The position numbers and the translations under genes were made by a program. The notes beneath the pieces were generated by a model. The model was not told where the DNA came from. It saw only the letters and a list, made by a program, of their open reading frames with translations, and made no database searches. From Clostridiales bacterium UBA6114 (lineage in GTDB: Bacteria; Bacillota; Clostridia; Oscillospirales; Butyricicoccaceae), in the NCBI GenBank assembly GCA_002423435.1, contig DIWE01000032.1, positions 24,181-88,180 on the forward strand: a DNA stretch of 64,000 nt. The letters run 5' to 3'. Shown here piece after piece: positions 32,265-40,293 of this stretch (within the stretch, counting starts at the first letter, position 1; the number at the start of each line of letters is the position of its first letter).

Positions 32265-33251
32265 TTGATACGTCTGACTGATATCACGTTAAGCTGTCTC
32301 GACGTGTATGACCCGACCGGAGAACAGCTTTCGCAACTGTGCGGCTTGCTCCTGAATATCGGCGCGGACTATACGGAGCTGTCGGTGAAGGCCTTTCGGA
32401 AAATGGGAGCCCTCCCGCCCGGCGGCAGATATATCCTACGGTGTGAAAGCATCATGCAGGCGAGGGAGTACCCGCAGTTCGGGACATATGTCTGCCACCG
32501 GACGGGCAGGTGCGCGCCGGCCGGCCTGATCTCGGAAATCCAGGTAAACGACATCCGGGAAATCCCGCTGCTGAATCGATACGGCAGCCTCCAAAGCGTC
32601 AGAATCCGGGGACTTGACGACGTGTTGAGCCACGACTACAAACCCGCCTTCCACGCCCTCCGGCAGAGCTTCCCGGGAAGGGTCCAGCTCTGCCCCGAAA
32701 ACAGGTATCACTGCGCGACGGCAATCGCCGTCGAATGGCTGCTCGACGGAGGGAACGAGGCCGCTGCGAGCTTTGCCGGGATCGGAGGTTATGCGGCGAT
32801 AGAGGAGGTGCTGATGGCGCTGAGGCTCGAGATCCGGCGGAAACCGAATTTCGATTTTTCCATTCTTCCCGGGATCAAAGCGCTGATCGAGGAGATCACA
32901 AAAGAGCCGGTGCCTGCGAGAAAACCCGTGATCGGGGAAGACATTTTTTTGGTCGAAGCCGGGATCCATGTCGACGGCATCATCAAGAATCCGAAGATAT
33001 ACGAGCCTTATCAGCCGGAGCTGGTCGGGAACGCGCGAAGGCTGGTTCTCGGGAAGCATTCGGGGAAGGCCTCGGTCAGACTGAAAATGAAGGAGCTTAG
33101 CCTCCCTGAAGCTTCCGCGGATGTCGCAAAGCTTTTGTCCGAGGTGCGCAGGGAGAGCATCCGCCTGCAGCGCAGCCTCACGGATTCGGAGTTTTTGAGC
33201 CTTTACAAGGCTGTCTCGCAAAATTTTGACGGCGGTGGTGACGATACATGA
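32265..33251 (+). CDS. nifV-omega: Homocitrate synthase omega subunit
   Basis: Half of the split homocitrate synthase (R-homocitrate is part of FeMo-co). 328 residues from TTG 32265, 5 bases after GGGAGGAAG (32251-32259). Its C-terminal two-thirds fit the region following the TIM barrel (FAGIGGYAAIEEVLMALRL, EDIFLVEAGIHVDGIIKNP, VLGKHSGKASVRLKM), the LeuA-like dimer/regulatory part, whereas the N-terminal barrel portion is divergent and lacks the full catalytic set. The alpha subunit follows with a 4-base overlap, the arrangement described for C. pasteurianum. Confidence 0.9.
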   Translation: MIRLTDITLSCLDVYDPTGEQLSQLCGLLLNIGADYTELSVKAFRKMGALPPGGRYILRCESIMQAREYPQFGTYVCHRTGRCAPAGLISEIQVNDIREIPLLNRYGSLQSVRIRGLDDVLSHDYKPAFHALRQSFPGRVQLCPENRYHCATAIAVEWLLDGGNEAAASFAGIGGYAAIEEVLMALRLEIRRKPNFDFSILPGIKALIEEITKEPVPARKPVIGEDIFLVEAGIHVDGIIKNPKIYEPYQPELVGNARRLVLGKHSGKASVRLKMKELSLPEASADVAKLLSEVRRESIRLQRSLTDSEFLSLYKAVSQNFDGGGDDT

Positions 33252-34063
33252 AAACCGAAAGATTTATAGTCGACACAACGTTGCGCGACGGCGAGCAAAG
33301 CGCCGGTTACGCGATGACGAAGGAGCAGAAGGTCTTTATCGCCTCGCTTTTGGACGAAGCGGGAGTTTACCAGATCGAGGCGGGCATTCCGGCAATGGGC
33401 AGATACGAGAAGAACACACTTTGCGAAATCGTGTCAAATAAAAAAAATTCCCTGGTCTCGGTCTGGAACCGCCTTAAGAAATCGGATATCAGGCACTCGA
33501 TCGACTGCCGCCCCGATATTATTCATCTGAGCGTTCCGGTCTCCTATCCCCATATCTACCATAAGCTCCGCAAAAACAAGACCTGGCTCAAAAACAGCAT
33601 GGTCGAATGCGTCGATTGCGCCCTGTCGGCGGGGTATCCGGTCACGGTGGGCTTTGAGGACGCCTCCCGCGCCGATCCGACCTTTATGCTCTCGCTTTCC
33701 GACTGCCTGAAAAAAATGGGGGTGGATCGGGTCCGGTTTGCCGACACGGTCGGGATTTTGACGCCGGCGAGGACCTTTCAGATGATCCAGGAATTGATGA
33801 GCCTTTCCGGCGTCGAGATCGAGATGCACGCCCATAACGACCTCGGGATGGCGGTTGCGAATTCCATCGCGGCCGCGAAGGCCGGCGCGAAATACATCGA
33901 CACGACCATACTGGGAATCGGAGAGCGGACCGGCAACTGCGACTTCCAGAAGCTGATCTACGCGATATCGCCCGCGTTTGCATTAAGGCCCGATCATTTT
34001 GCCGCGCTGACGGTCGAGGAAAGGGCTTCACATATATTAAATAAAACCGAAAGAGGCGCTTGA
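33248..34063 (+). CDS. nifV-alpha: Homocitrate synthase alpha subunit
   Basis: Catalytic TIM-barrel half: condenses acetyl-CoA with 2-oxoglutarate. 271 residues. FIVDTTLRDGEQSAGYAM has the Arg-Asp catalytic motif, later VGFEDASRADPTF and VRFADTVGILTP and EMHAHNDLGMAVANS supply the metal-binding His pair (HAHND), and GIGERTGNCDF closes the barrel. The LeuA-type C-terminal domain is absent because it is provided by the omega subunit. Overlaps omega by ATGA (33248-33251). Followed by modA with a 1-base gap. Confidence 0.93.
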   Translation: MKTERFIVDTTLRDGEQSAGYAMTKEQKVFIASLLDEAGVYQIEAGIPAMGRYEKNTLCEIVSNKKNSLVSVWNRLKKSDIRHSIDCRPDIIHLSVPVSYPHIYHKLRKNKTWLKNSMVECVDCALSAGYPVTVGFEDASRADPTFMLSLSDCLKKMGVDRVRFADTVGILTPARTFQMIQELMSLSGVEIEMHAHNDLGMAVANSIAAAKAGAKYIDTTILGIGERTGNCDFQKLIYAISPAFALRPDHFAALTVEERASHILNKTERGA

Positions 34064-34064
34064 A

Positions 34065-34910
34065 ATGTTGAAAAAAAGGAAAAAAGCAATCGCGTTTTTG
34101 GCCGCCGGGCTTATCCTGCTCTTTGCGGCGGCCTGCACGTCCGCATCCCCCGCATCCGCCCCGGCCGATTCGGCGCCGGCGGCCGAGACGCCCTCCGCAG
34201 CCCCTCCCGCGCAGTCCGCCGAGCTTCTTGTCATGGCGGCGGCCAGCCTGACCGATGTGATGAATGAAATCGCCGACGGGTATATGGCGGAAAATCCGGG
34301 CGTCAAAATAACCTTTACCTTCGCCTCCAGCGGCGCTCTGCAGACGCAGATCGAGGAGGGCGCGCCGGCCGATATCTTCATGTCCGCGGCGGCAAAACAG
34401 ATGGACGCCCTATCGTCGAAAGACCTGATTCTCGAGGAGACAAGAAAAGACCTCCTGATAAACGAGGTGGTGCTGATCGCTCCGAAGGACAGCGATAAGG
34501 GCATCTCGGCCTTTGGGGACGTCCTCTCCGCCAAGGTCGGAAAGATCGCGCTCGGCGAGCCGCAGAGCGTCCCGGCAGGGCAGTACGCGGAGGAGGTTTT
34601 CACCTACTTGAGCGGGCTTGACGAAGCCCGGGCAAAAGCGGTCTACGGCTCCGACGTCCGGCAAGTGCTGACCTGGGTGGAAACCGGCGAGGCGGACTGC
34701 GGCGTCGTGTATGCCACCGACGCGGCCTCGTCTGATGATGTCACGGTCGTCGCAATAGCGCCGGCGGAAAGTCATAAGCCGGTTACATATCCCGTCGCCG
34801 TGTTGAAAGATTCCTCCGAGGCGGATGCGGCAGCCGCTTTCCTCGACTATCTTTCTATGGAAACGCAGGGGGCGGTGTTCGAAAAGTACGGGTTTACGCT
34901 GAGCAAATAA
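34065..34910 (+). CDS. modA: Molybdate ABC transporter substrate-binding lipoprotein
   Basis: Captures molybdate outside the membrane for the nitrogenase. 281 residues: lipoprotein signal with AAACTSASP (lipobox Cys near residue 23), a Ser/Ala/Pro-rich linker, then LLVMAAASLTDVMNEIADGY, FTFASSGALQTQIEEGAPAD, and VLTWVETGEADCGVVYATDA, all typical of ModA. The gene begins 1 base after nifV-alpha, so it can be made from the nif transcript. A strong hairpin follows. Confidence 0.93.
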   Translation: MLKKRKKAIAFLAAGLILLFAAACTSASPASAPADSAPAAETPSAAPPAQSAELLVMAAASLTDVMNEIADGYMAENPGVKITFTFASSGALQTQIEEGAPADIFMSAAAKQMDALSSKDLILEETRKDLLINEVVLIAPKDSDKGISAFGDVLSAKVGKIALGEPQSVPAGQYAEEVFTYLSGLDEARAKAVYGSDVRQVLTWVETGEADCGVVYATDAASSDDVTVVAIAPAESHKPVTYPVAVLKDSSEADAAAAFLDYLSMETQGAVFEKYGFTLSK

Positions 34911-34923
34911 ATAAAGTCAATTA

Positions 34924-34958
34924 CTCTTACAGACGGGCTTCCCGCCCGACTGTAAGAG
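34924..34958 (+). terminator. Intercistronic hairpin modA-modB
   Basis: CTCTTACAG (34924-34932) and CTGTAAGAG (34950-34958) enclose CGGGC/GCCCG. No T-tract follows. Such hairpins after genes for binding proteins often stabilise the upstream mRNA or reduce the downstream permease; inferred here. Confidence 0.55.
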
Positions 34959-35007
34959 ATTTCGGACCGAATGATCCAACACCCCCCGGATCGTAGAGGA
35001 GGGAAAA

Positions 35008-35685
35008 ATGCCGATGGAAATGTCTCCGCTTATAATCTCTTTAAAAACAGCCTCGCTCGCCACTGTGATCACTTTTTTTGCCGGTCTGTACGCCGCGCAC
35101 CGGATTGTAAAGCAAAAACGCTTTAAGGGACTGATCGACGGGCTTTTTACCCTCCCCATGGTCCTGCCCCCGACGGTCGTCGGCTTCTTCCTTCTGCTTG
35201 TCTTCGGGAAAAACAGCGCGATCGGCCGGTTTCTCGCCCTTTTCGACGTCTCGGTCGTTTTTTCGTGGGCCGCAACGGTGATCTCGGCCGTAGTGGTTTC
35301 CTTTCCGATGATGTACAGGACGACAAGGGGCGCCTTTGAGCAGCTCGACATGAACCTGATTTACGCGGCGAGAACCCTCGGTCTGTCGGAAACGAGGATT
35401 TTCTGGGCGGTGATTTTGCCGAACTCCTGGCCGGGCGTCATGGCGGGCGCCATTCTGGCCTTTGCCCGCGCCCTCGGCGAATTCGGCGCAACCATCATGA
35501 TCGCGGGCAACATCCCCGGCAAGACGCAGACGGTGTCGACCGCCATCTACCTGGCCGTGCAGGCCGGAAACCGCGAGCTTGCCTATCAATGGGTGGCGGT
35601 CGCCGTTTTGATCTCCTTTGCGGTCATCATGCTGATGAATTACTGGACCAACCGCCAGGGAGGCGCGGTCCCGAGATTTTATTGA
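35008..35685 (+). CDS. modB: Molybdate ABC transporter permease
   Basis: 225 residues, about five to six membrane segments (ATVITFFAGLYAAHRIV, LPMVLPPTVVGFFLLLVFG, WAATVISAVVVSFPMMY, VMAGAILAFARALGEFGATI). The EAA-type loop is visible as AARTLGLSETRIFWAVILP. Forms the channel for molybdate with two ModC subunits. ATG 35008 is preceded by GAGGAGGG. The ModC start lies 21 bases after. Confidence 0.93.
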   Translation: MPMEMSPLIISLKTASLATVITFFAGLYAAHRIVKQKRFKGLIDGLFTLPMVLPPTVVGFFLLLVFGKNSAIGRFLALFDVSVVFSWAATVISAVVVSFPMMYRTTRGAFEQLDMNLIYAARTLGLSETRIFWAVILPNSWPGVMAGAILAFARALGEFGATIMIAGNIPGKTQTVSTAIYLAVQAGNRELAYQWVAVAVLISFAVIMLMNYWTNRQGGAVPRFY

Positions 35686-35705
35686 AAGGAAGCGGGGAAA
35701 CCGGT

Positions 35706-36764
35706 TTGTCTTTGCTTGTCGATATCGAAAAATCCCTTGGTGCATTCCGGCTTCGGGTCCGGTTTGAGGCGGGCGACGAGGTATTGGCGCTTCTCGGCGC
35801 GTCGGGCTGCGGGAAAAGCATGACGCTCAAATGCATCGCCGGGATCGAGAAACCGGACAGAGGCAGGATCGTCCTCGACGGCGAGGCGCTGTTCGACTCG
35901 GACAAAAAGATCAACCTCCCACCCAGAAAGCGCGGCACCGGCTATCTCTTCCAGAACTACGCGCTGTTTCCCAATATGACGGTGGAGGAAAACATCGCCT
36001 CCGGCATATCCCTCAGGGGAAGTCAGAGGGCGAAGACCGTTTCGGAGAAAATAAAGGCCTTCTATTTAAACGGCCTCGAGAAGCGGTATCCGCCGCAGCT
36101 CTCGGGAGGACAGCAGCAGCGCGTGGCGCTCGCACGCATACTGGCGTCTAACCCGCGCATCCTCATGCTCGACGAGCCCTTTTCCGCGCTGGACAGCTAC
36201 CTCAAATGGCAGCTTGAGATGGAGATGGCGGACGCGCTCGAGCGCTTCGGCGGGACGACGCTGTTCGTTTCACACAACAGGGACGAGGTCTACAGGCTGT
36301 GCGATAAAATCGCCGTGCTCTCGGAAGGCGAAATCGACGCTCTCTGCGGGAAGTGGGAGCTTTTCAAGAATCCGAAGACCCTCGCGGGATGCCTTTTGAC
36401 GGGCTGCAAAAATATTTCGCAAGCGATAAAGGTGTCGGATTATCAGGTTTTGGCCCGAGAGTGGGGGATCACCTTTGAAACCTCCGGCAAGGTCCCGGAA
36501 AACGTGCGGTATGTCGGCGTCCGCGCACACTATTTTAAGCCCTGCGAGGGCCCGCATGTCCCAAACTCCTTTGAGTGCAGGGTTTTGCGGGTGATCGAGG
36601 ACCCGTTTTCCATGGTCGTCGTCGTCGCCAACAAAAACAATGCGGATGCCGGTTCGGCCTCCGGCATTCGCTGGGAGCTGCCCAAGGAGCAATGGCACCG
36701 TTTGAAGGACAAACCGCTTGTTTTGAGAGTCTCTTCAAATGACATTCTTCTCATGGCGGGATAA
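35706..36764 (+). CDS. modC: Molybdate ABC transporter ATP-binding protein
   Basis: Walker A GASGCGKSMTLK, Q-loop FQNYALFPNMTVEEN, signature LSGGQQQRVALAR, Walker B ILMLDEPFSALD, and the H-loop SHNRDEVYRLCD. The C-terminal part (VGVRAHYFKPCEGPHVPNSF) is TOBE-like and could sense molybdate. About 352 residues from TTG 35706, behind AGCGGGG; the ORF opens at 35589 inside modB, but the ATP-binding domain begins after the TTG. A good terminator follows and ends the nif-mod unit. Confidence 0.92.
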   Translation: MSLLVDIEKSLGAFRLRVRFEAGDEVLALLGASGCGKSMTLKCIAGIEKPDRGRIVLDGEALFDSDKKINLPPRKRGTGYLFQNYALFPNMTVEENIASGISLRGSQRAKTVSEKIKAFYLNGLEKRYPPQLSGGQQQRVALARILASNPRILMLDEPFSALDSYLKWQLEMEMADALERFGGTTLFVSHNRDEVYRLCDKIAVLSEGEIDALCGKWELFKNPKTLAGCLLTGCKNISQAIKVSDYQVLAREWGITFETSGKVPENVRYVGVRAHYFKPCEGPHVPNSFECRVLRVIEDPFSMVVVVANKNNADAGSASGIRWELPKEQWHRLKDKPLVLRVSSNDILLMAG

Positions 36765-36802
36765 GATTTACAAAAGCATGGAAGCCCCGGCGATACGTTT
36801 GG

Positions 36803-36828
36803 GCGGCCCGGTTCGGGCCGCTTTTTTT
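36803..36828 (+). terminator. Intrinsic terminator after modC
   Basis: GCGGCCCG (36803-36810) and CGGGCCGC (36814-36821), loop GTT, followed by seven T (36822-36828). Confidence 0.92.
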
Positions 36829-36890
36829 ATTTGCTCCGAACCTATCAATGCCCGGAACATATTATGTAGTAGGCGTTTTGCCGCCTGACG

Positions 36891-36911
36891 CAGCCGAAAA
36901 CGGCTGGTTTT
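36891..36911 (+). terminator. Second terminator-like hairpin before the glycosyltransferase
   Basis: CAGCCG (36891-36896), loop AAAA, CGGCTG (36901-36906), then GTTTTT. Immediately upstream is AGGCG-N6-CGCCT (36871-36886). It lies about 90 bases before the next start, and no gene ends here, so it could be a leader attenuator. No known riboswitch was recognised. Confidence 0.5.
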
Positions 36912-37002
36912 TCATCATACGGCCAAAACAGCCGCGACTTAAGGAGGAATTTTCCCCTCGGACGTCGTCAAGGCCGCATAAAAATGAGAGGTGTTAATTT
37001 CG

Positions 37003-37767
37003 GTGGAACCTGTGGAACAAGTGACCGTCGCGATCCTCGCAAAGGATAAAGCGCACGTTTTGCCCCTGTATTTAAGCCTGATTGAGAAGCAGACATATCC
37101 CAGCGAGAAGATCAAGCTCTATATCCGTACAAACAACAACCGGGACCATACGGCAGAGCTGCTCGGGGAATGGGCCGAAAAGGTAAAGGACAAATATTCC
37201 GAGATCTATTATGATTCGAGCGACGTCCCGGAGCCTGTGCAGGATTACACTCCCCATGAATGGAACGGCATGAGGCTTAAGGTACTGGGACATTTGCGTC
37301 AGGATTCAGTAAAATGGGCGCGGGAAAAGGGCACCCATTATTTTGTGGTCGACTGCGACAACTTCATTGTGCCGGAGACACTTCAGACGCTTTTAAACAC
37401 CGGACTTCCGGTGATAGGACCCCTTCTGCACAATGCGGACGATCCGCGCAGCATGTATTCAAACTATCACCACGTCACCGACCAAAACGGATATTTCAAA
37501 TCCTCAAAGCAGTATTACGATATCTACTATCAGGCCGTAAAAGGGCTGATTCAGGTCGATGTGATCCACTGCACCTACCTGATCCGAAACGAATATCTGG
37601 ATCGCGCCTGCTACGACGACGGCAGCGGGCGCTTTGAGTATGTCATTTTCAGCGACACCCTGCGGAAAGCGGGCATCCCGCAGTATATCGACAACCGCCG
37701 CCTGTACGGAAAGCTCACCTTCTCCGACACGGCGGAGGCGTTTGCGTCGAAAAATATAACGATTTGA
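37003..37767 (+). CDS. Glycosyltransferase, GT-A-like, putative
   Basis: 254 residues. VTVAILAKDKAHVLPLYLSLIEKQ and IKLYIRTNNNRDHTAELLGE look like the nucleotide-sugar-binding half of GT-A transferases, and THYFVVDCDNFIVPETL carries an Asp-Cys-Asp in the position of a DxD motif. No membrane segment. GTG 37003 is preferred over GTG 36991 because GAGAGG (36986-36991) then has suitable spacing. Downstream manA and manC supply GDP-mannose, and galE gives UDP-galactose, so an envelope polysaccharide role is plausible. The sugar is unknown. Confidence 0.7.
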   Translation: MEPVEQVTVAILAKDKAHVLPLYLSLIEKQTYPSEKIKLYIRTNNNRDHTAELLGEWAEKVKDKYSEIYYDSSDVPEPVQDYTPHEWNGMRLKVLGHLRQDSVKWAREKGTHYFVVDCDNFIVPETLQTLLNTGLPVIGPLLHNADDPRSMYSNYHHVTDQNGYFKSSKQYYDIYYQAVKGLIQVDVIHCTYLIRNEYLDRACYDDGSGRFEYVIFSDTLRKAGIPQYIDNRRLYGKLTFSDTAEAFASKNITI

Positions 37768-37819
37768 TTCCGGCTTACTAACGCGCGCCCTCCGGAGAAA
37801 CGGGGCCGGCGCCGTTTCC

Positions 37820-37937
37820 GATGTTCTATAAAATCTGGGTAATAAAATTAAGAATTTACTGTATTTGATCAATAAAGGGACAGTAGAACGAATTTTTGGT
37901 GGAAGCCAGCCAAACAACACGAATTTTACAGAACATC
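37820..37937. mobile_element. 118-bp MITE-like element with 15-bp terminal inverted repeats
   Basis: Left end GATGTTCTATAAAAT (37820-37834) and right end ATTTTACAGAACATC (37923-37937) match as inverted repeats at 14 of 15 positions. The inside is A+T rich and differs from the surrounding G+C-rich genes. No target duplication is visible (TTTCC on the left, ATGCC on the right). No ORF of its own; a short frame reads QINKGTVERIFGG and could be a transposase relic. Confidence 0.55.
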
Positions 37938-37964
37938 ATGCCGCACGCAGAATAAGAGGGGCAC

Positions 37965-38927
37965 ATGATGTATCCGATGAAAATGATCCCCGCGTACAAG
38001 GATTATCTTTGGGGCGGGGAGCGGTTGGCCGCGCAATACGGAAAAAGTACAAAAATCCGCCCGGTGGCGGAGAGCTGGGAGATAAGCTGCCACCCGGACG
38101 GAAAAAGCCTTGTAAAAAACGGGGAATACGCCGGACGCTCGCTAGACGCGGTGCTGAAAGCGCATCCGGAGATGCTCGGCCGCGCCTGCGCGTCCGGCGT
38201 CCCGTTTCCCGTTCTCATAAAGCTGATCGACGCAGAAGAAAGCACGTCGCTTCAGGTGCACCCCGCCGACGAGTACGCGAAAAAAGCGGAGGGCCAGCCG
38301 GGGAAAAACGAGATGTGGTATATTCTTGACGCAAAGCCCGGCACCTCGCTGCTGATCGGATTAAAGCGCCCGATTTTCCGCGCGGAGCTTCGGGAAAGAA
38401 TTGAAGAGGGTACCGTTTTGGAGCTTGTAAATTCCGTTTCGGTAAAGCCGGGCGACTGCTTTCTGATTCCAGCCGGCATGCTCCACGCAATCGGCGCGGG
38501 CGCGCTGATCGCCGAGATCCAGCAAAGCTCCAATGTGACCTACCGCGTTTATGATTACGGCAGGCGTGACGCCTGCGGAAATCCGAGAACGCTGCACATC
38601 GACAAGGCGGTGGACGTGACCGACACCGCCCTTACGGCCGAAAACCGTGCAAGCGGCGCCAAAGCCCGCCTGCGCGACGGCTGTATAAGCACTCCGCTCG
38701 CCGCATGGCAATGGTTTCAGACGGAGCTTCTCGATATCAAAAGCCATGCATTCTTAAAAAGCGGTGATAAAAGCTTTTCCTGTATTCTCGCGGCCGAAGG
38801 AAAGCTGTTTCTAAAATGGCGCGGGGATCGCCTTCCCTTAAACCGGGGGGAAAGCGTCTTTATCCCGGCGGGGATCGGAGAATTTGCGCTTTACGGGCAG
38901 GGAAAGGCGCTTTTGACCCGCCTTTAA
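37965..38927 (+). CDS. manA: Mannose-6-phosphate isomerase, class I
   Basis: Interconverts mannose-6-P and fructose-6-P. Zinc ligands in SLQVHPADEYA (Gln and His), the Glu in KNEMWYIL, and His in PAGMLHAIGAGALIAEIQQ. 320 residues, cupin-type C-terminus with FIPAGIGEF. Start ATG 37965 after GAGGGG; an ATG three bases later is also possible. It lies just after the MITE-like element. With manC downstream it makes GDP-mannose for envelope glycans. Confidence 0.93.
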   Translation: MMYPMKMIPAYKDYLWGGERLAAQYGKSTKIRPVAESWEISCHPDGKSLVKNGEYAGRSLDAVLKAHPEMLGRACASGVPFPVLIKLIDAEESTSLQVHPADEYAKKAEGQPGKNEMWYILDAKPGTSLLIGLKRPIFRAELRERIEEGTVLELVNSVSVKPGDCFLIPAGMLHAIGAGALIAEIQQSSNVTYRVYDYGRRDACGNPRTLHIDKAVDVTDTALTAENRASGAKARLRDGCISTPLAAWQWFQTELLDIKSHAFLKSGDKSFSCILAAEGKLFLKWRGDRLPLNRGESVFIPAGIGEFALYGQGKALLTRL

Positions 38928-39180
38928 GGCCGCGCACGGTCTGGCGGCGCCCTTAAAGCCTGGCGGGGGCGCCGCAGCCCGCACTGATTGTACATATCGA
39001 CCGAAAAAACATTTCTATGAGAGCTGCCCACGCAGCGGTCTTGCCGCCCTGTCCGAAAACGAAGGGGAAACGGCTCTGAAATGGTTTGACGAAGATATGA
39101 GGCAATGTCGGGGGATTTTGAAAAAAAGCGAACAAGATCCGACAACGCTCCAAAGAAATCTCAAATTTGGAGGGTTCAGT
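38928..39180. other. Intergenic region manA-manC with a GC-rich hairpin
   Basis: GCGGCGCC (38944-38951) and GGCGCCGC (38968-38975) form a perfect 8-bp stem with a 16-base loop, without a T-tract. Apart from this and the manC ribosome binding site I see no feature. Confidence 0.45.
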
Positions 39181-40254
39181 TTGAAAATAACAGCAGTCAT
39201 TATGGCCGGCGGCAGGGGCGAGCGTTTCTGGCCCAGAAGCCGCCTGAATTGTCCAAAACAGTTTCTCGCTTTCAGCGACGACGGAAAAACCATGCTGCAG
39301 CAGACCGCCGAACGCCTGCTGCAGCTCATCTCATATGACGATATGTATATCGTTGCAAACCGCGATTACCTGAGCCTGATCAACGCGCAGCTGCCGCAGG
39401 TCCCGGCGGGAAATATTCTGCTCGAACCCATGCCGAAGAGCACCGCGCCCTGCATCGGCCTCGCGTCGGCCGTTATCGGCAGAAAATATGGCGACGCGGT
39501 GATGATTGTCACCCCGTCGGACCACCTGATTCAAAACGACGGGCAGTACATCGAAAGCCTGAAGAAAGCGGTTGAGGTCTCAACGGCCGACAAAAACCTC
39601 GTCACCATCGGCATTACCCCCACCTATCCCGAAACCGGATACGGTTATATCCGGTTTGAGCCGGAGAGCGCCGGGCGGTTTGGCGAGTGTTCCGTGCAGC
39701 GCTTTGTGGAGAAGCCGGACCGCGACACCGCGGCCCGGTACCTGAAAACGGGCGAATACCTCTGGAACAGCGGGATGTTTGTATGGAAGCTTTCTACAAT
39801 CATGGAGCGTTTTTGCGAGCTTCTGCCCGATATCCACAGCGGGATCCTGAAAATCAGGGACGCATGGGGCACTCCTTCTTTTGCACGCGTGCTTGAGGAA
39901 TGCTATCGCGATTATGAGGCCGTGTCGGTCGACTACGGCATTATGGAACGCGCCGACCGCATCTTCACCGTGCCCGGCAGCTTCGGATGGGATGACGCGG
40001 GAAGCTGGTCGGTACTCGAACGCATGAACAAAACCGACGAGCGCGGCAACATGGTGCGCGGGGACGTTGTCGTAATCGGCGCCGAAAAATCCATCATTGT
40101 CGGAGGCAAAAAACTGATTGCGGCCGTCGGAATCCGGGACCTTGTCGTTGTGGACACCGACGACGCGCTTTTAATCTGCGGCAAAGAACACACGCAGGAC
40201 GTGAAAAAAATCATAGAAAACCTGAGATACTTTAACCGAAGCGAGCTTCTGTAA
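39181..40254 (+). CDS. manC: Mannose-1-phosphate guanylyltransferase (GDP-mannose)
   Basis: Makes GDP-mannose from mannose-1-P and GTP. TTG 39181 is chosen as the start: GGAGGG (39169-39174) is 6 bases before, and it gives KITAVIMAGGRGERFWPRSR, the nucleotidyltransferase signature; the longer ORF from 39097 has no similarity upstream. Further, PKQFLAF, LEPMPKSTAPCIGL, FVEKPDRDTA, and SVDYGIMERADRIFTVPGSF with FGWDDAGSW. About 357 residues, a monofunctional enzyme without the isomerase domain of ManC/WbpW types. Confidence 0.93.
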   Translation: MKITAVIMAGGRGERFWPRSRLNCPKQFLAFSDDGKTMLQQTAERLLQLISYDDMYIVANRDYLSLINAQLPQVPAGNILLEPMPKSTAPCIGLASAVIGRKYGDAVMIVTPSDHLIQNDGQYIESLKKAVEVSTADKNLVTIGITPTYPETGYGYIRFEPESAGRFGECSVQRFVEKPDRDTAARYLKTGEYLWNSGMFVWKLSTIMERFCELLPDIHSGILKIRDAWGTPSFARVLEECYRDYEAVSVDYGIMERADRIFTVPGSFGWDDAGSWSVLERMNKTDERGNMVRGDVVVIGAEKSIIVGGKKLIAAVGIRDLVVVDTDDALLICGKEHTQDVKKIIENLRYFNRSELL

Positions 40255-40293
40255 AGGGAAATATCTTGTCGGAACGCTAGGCCCCCGTGAGGC

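Noticed and set aside
36829..37002. Molybdenum-cofactor or c-di-GMP riboswitch before the glycosyltransferase
   Set aside because: The location after modC was suggestive, but the conserved core sequences of these classes are not present.
37504..37920. Minus-strand gene of 138 codons across the MITE-like element
   Set aside because: It reads through the end of the glycosyltransferase gene in antisense and changes character at the element; no start signal.
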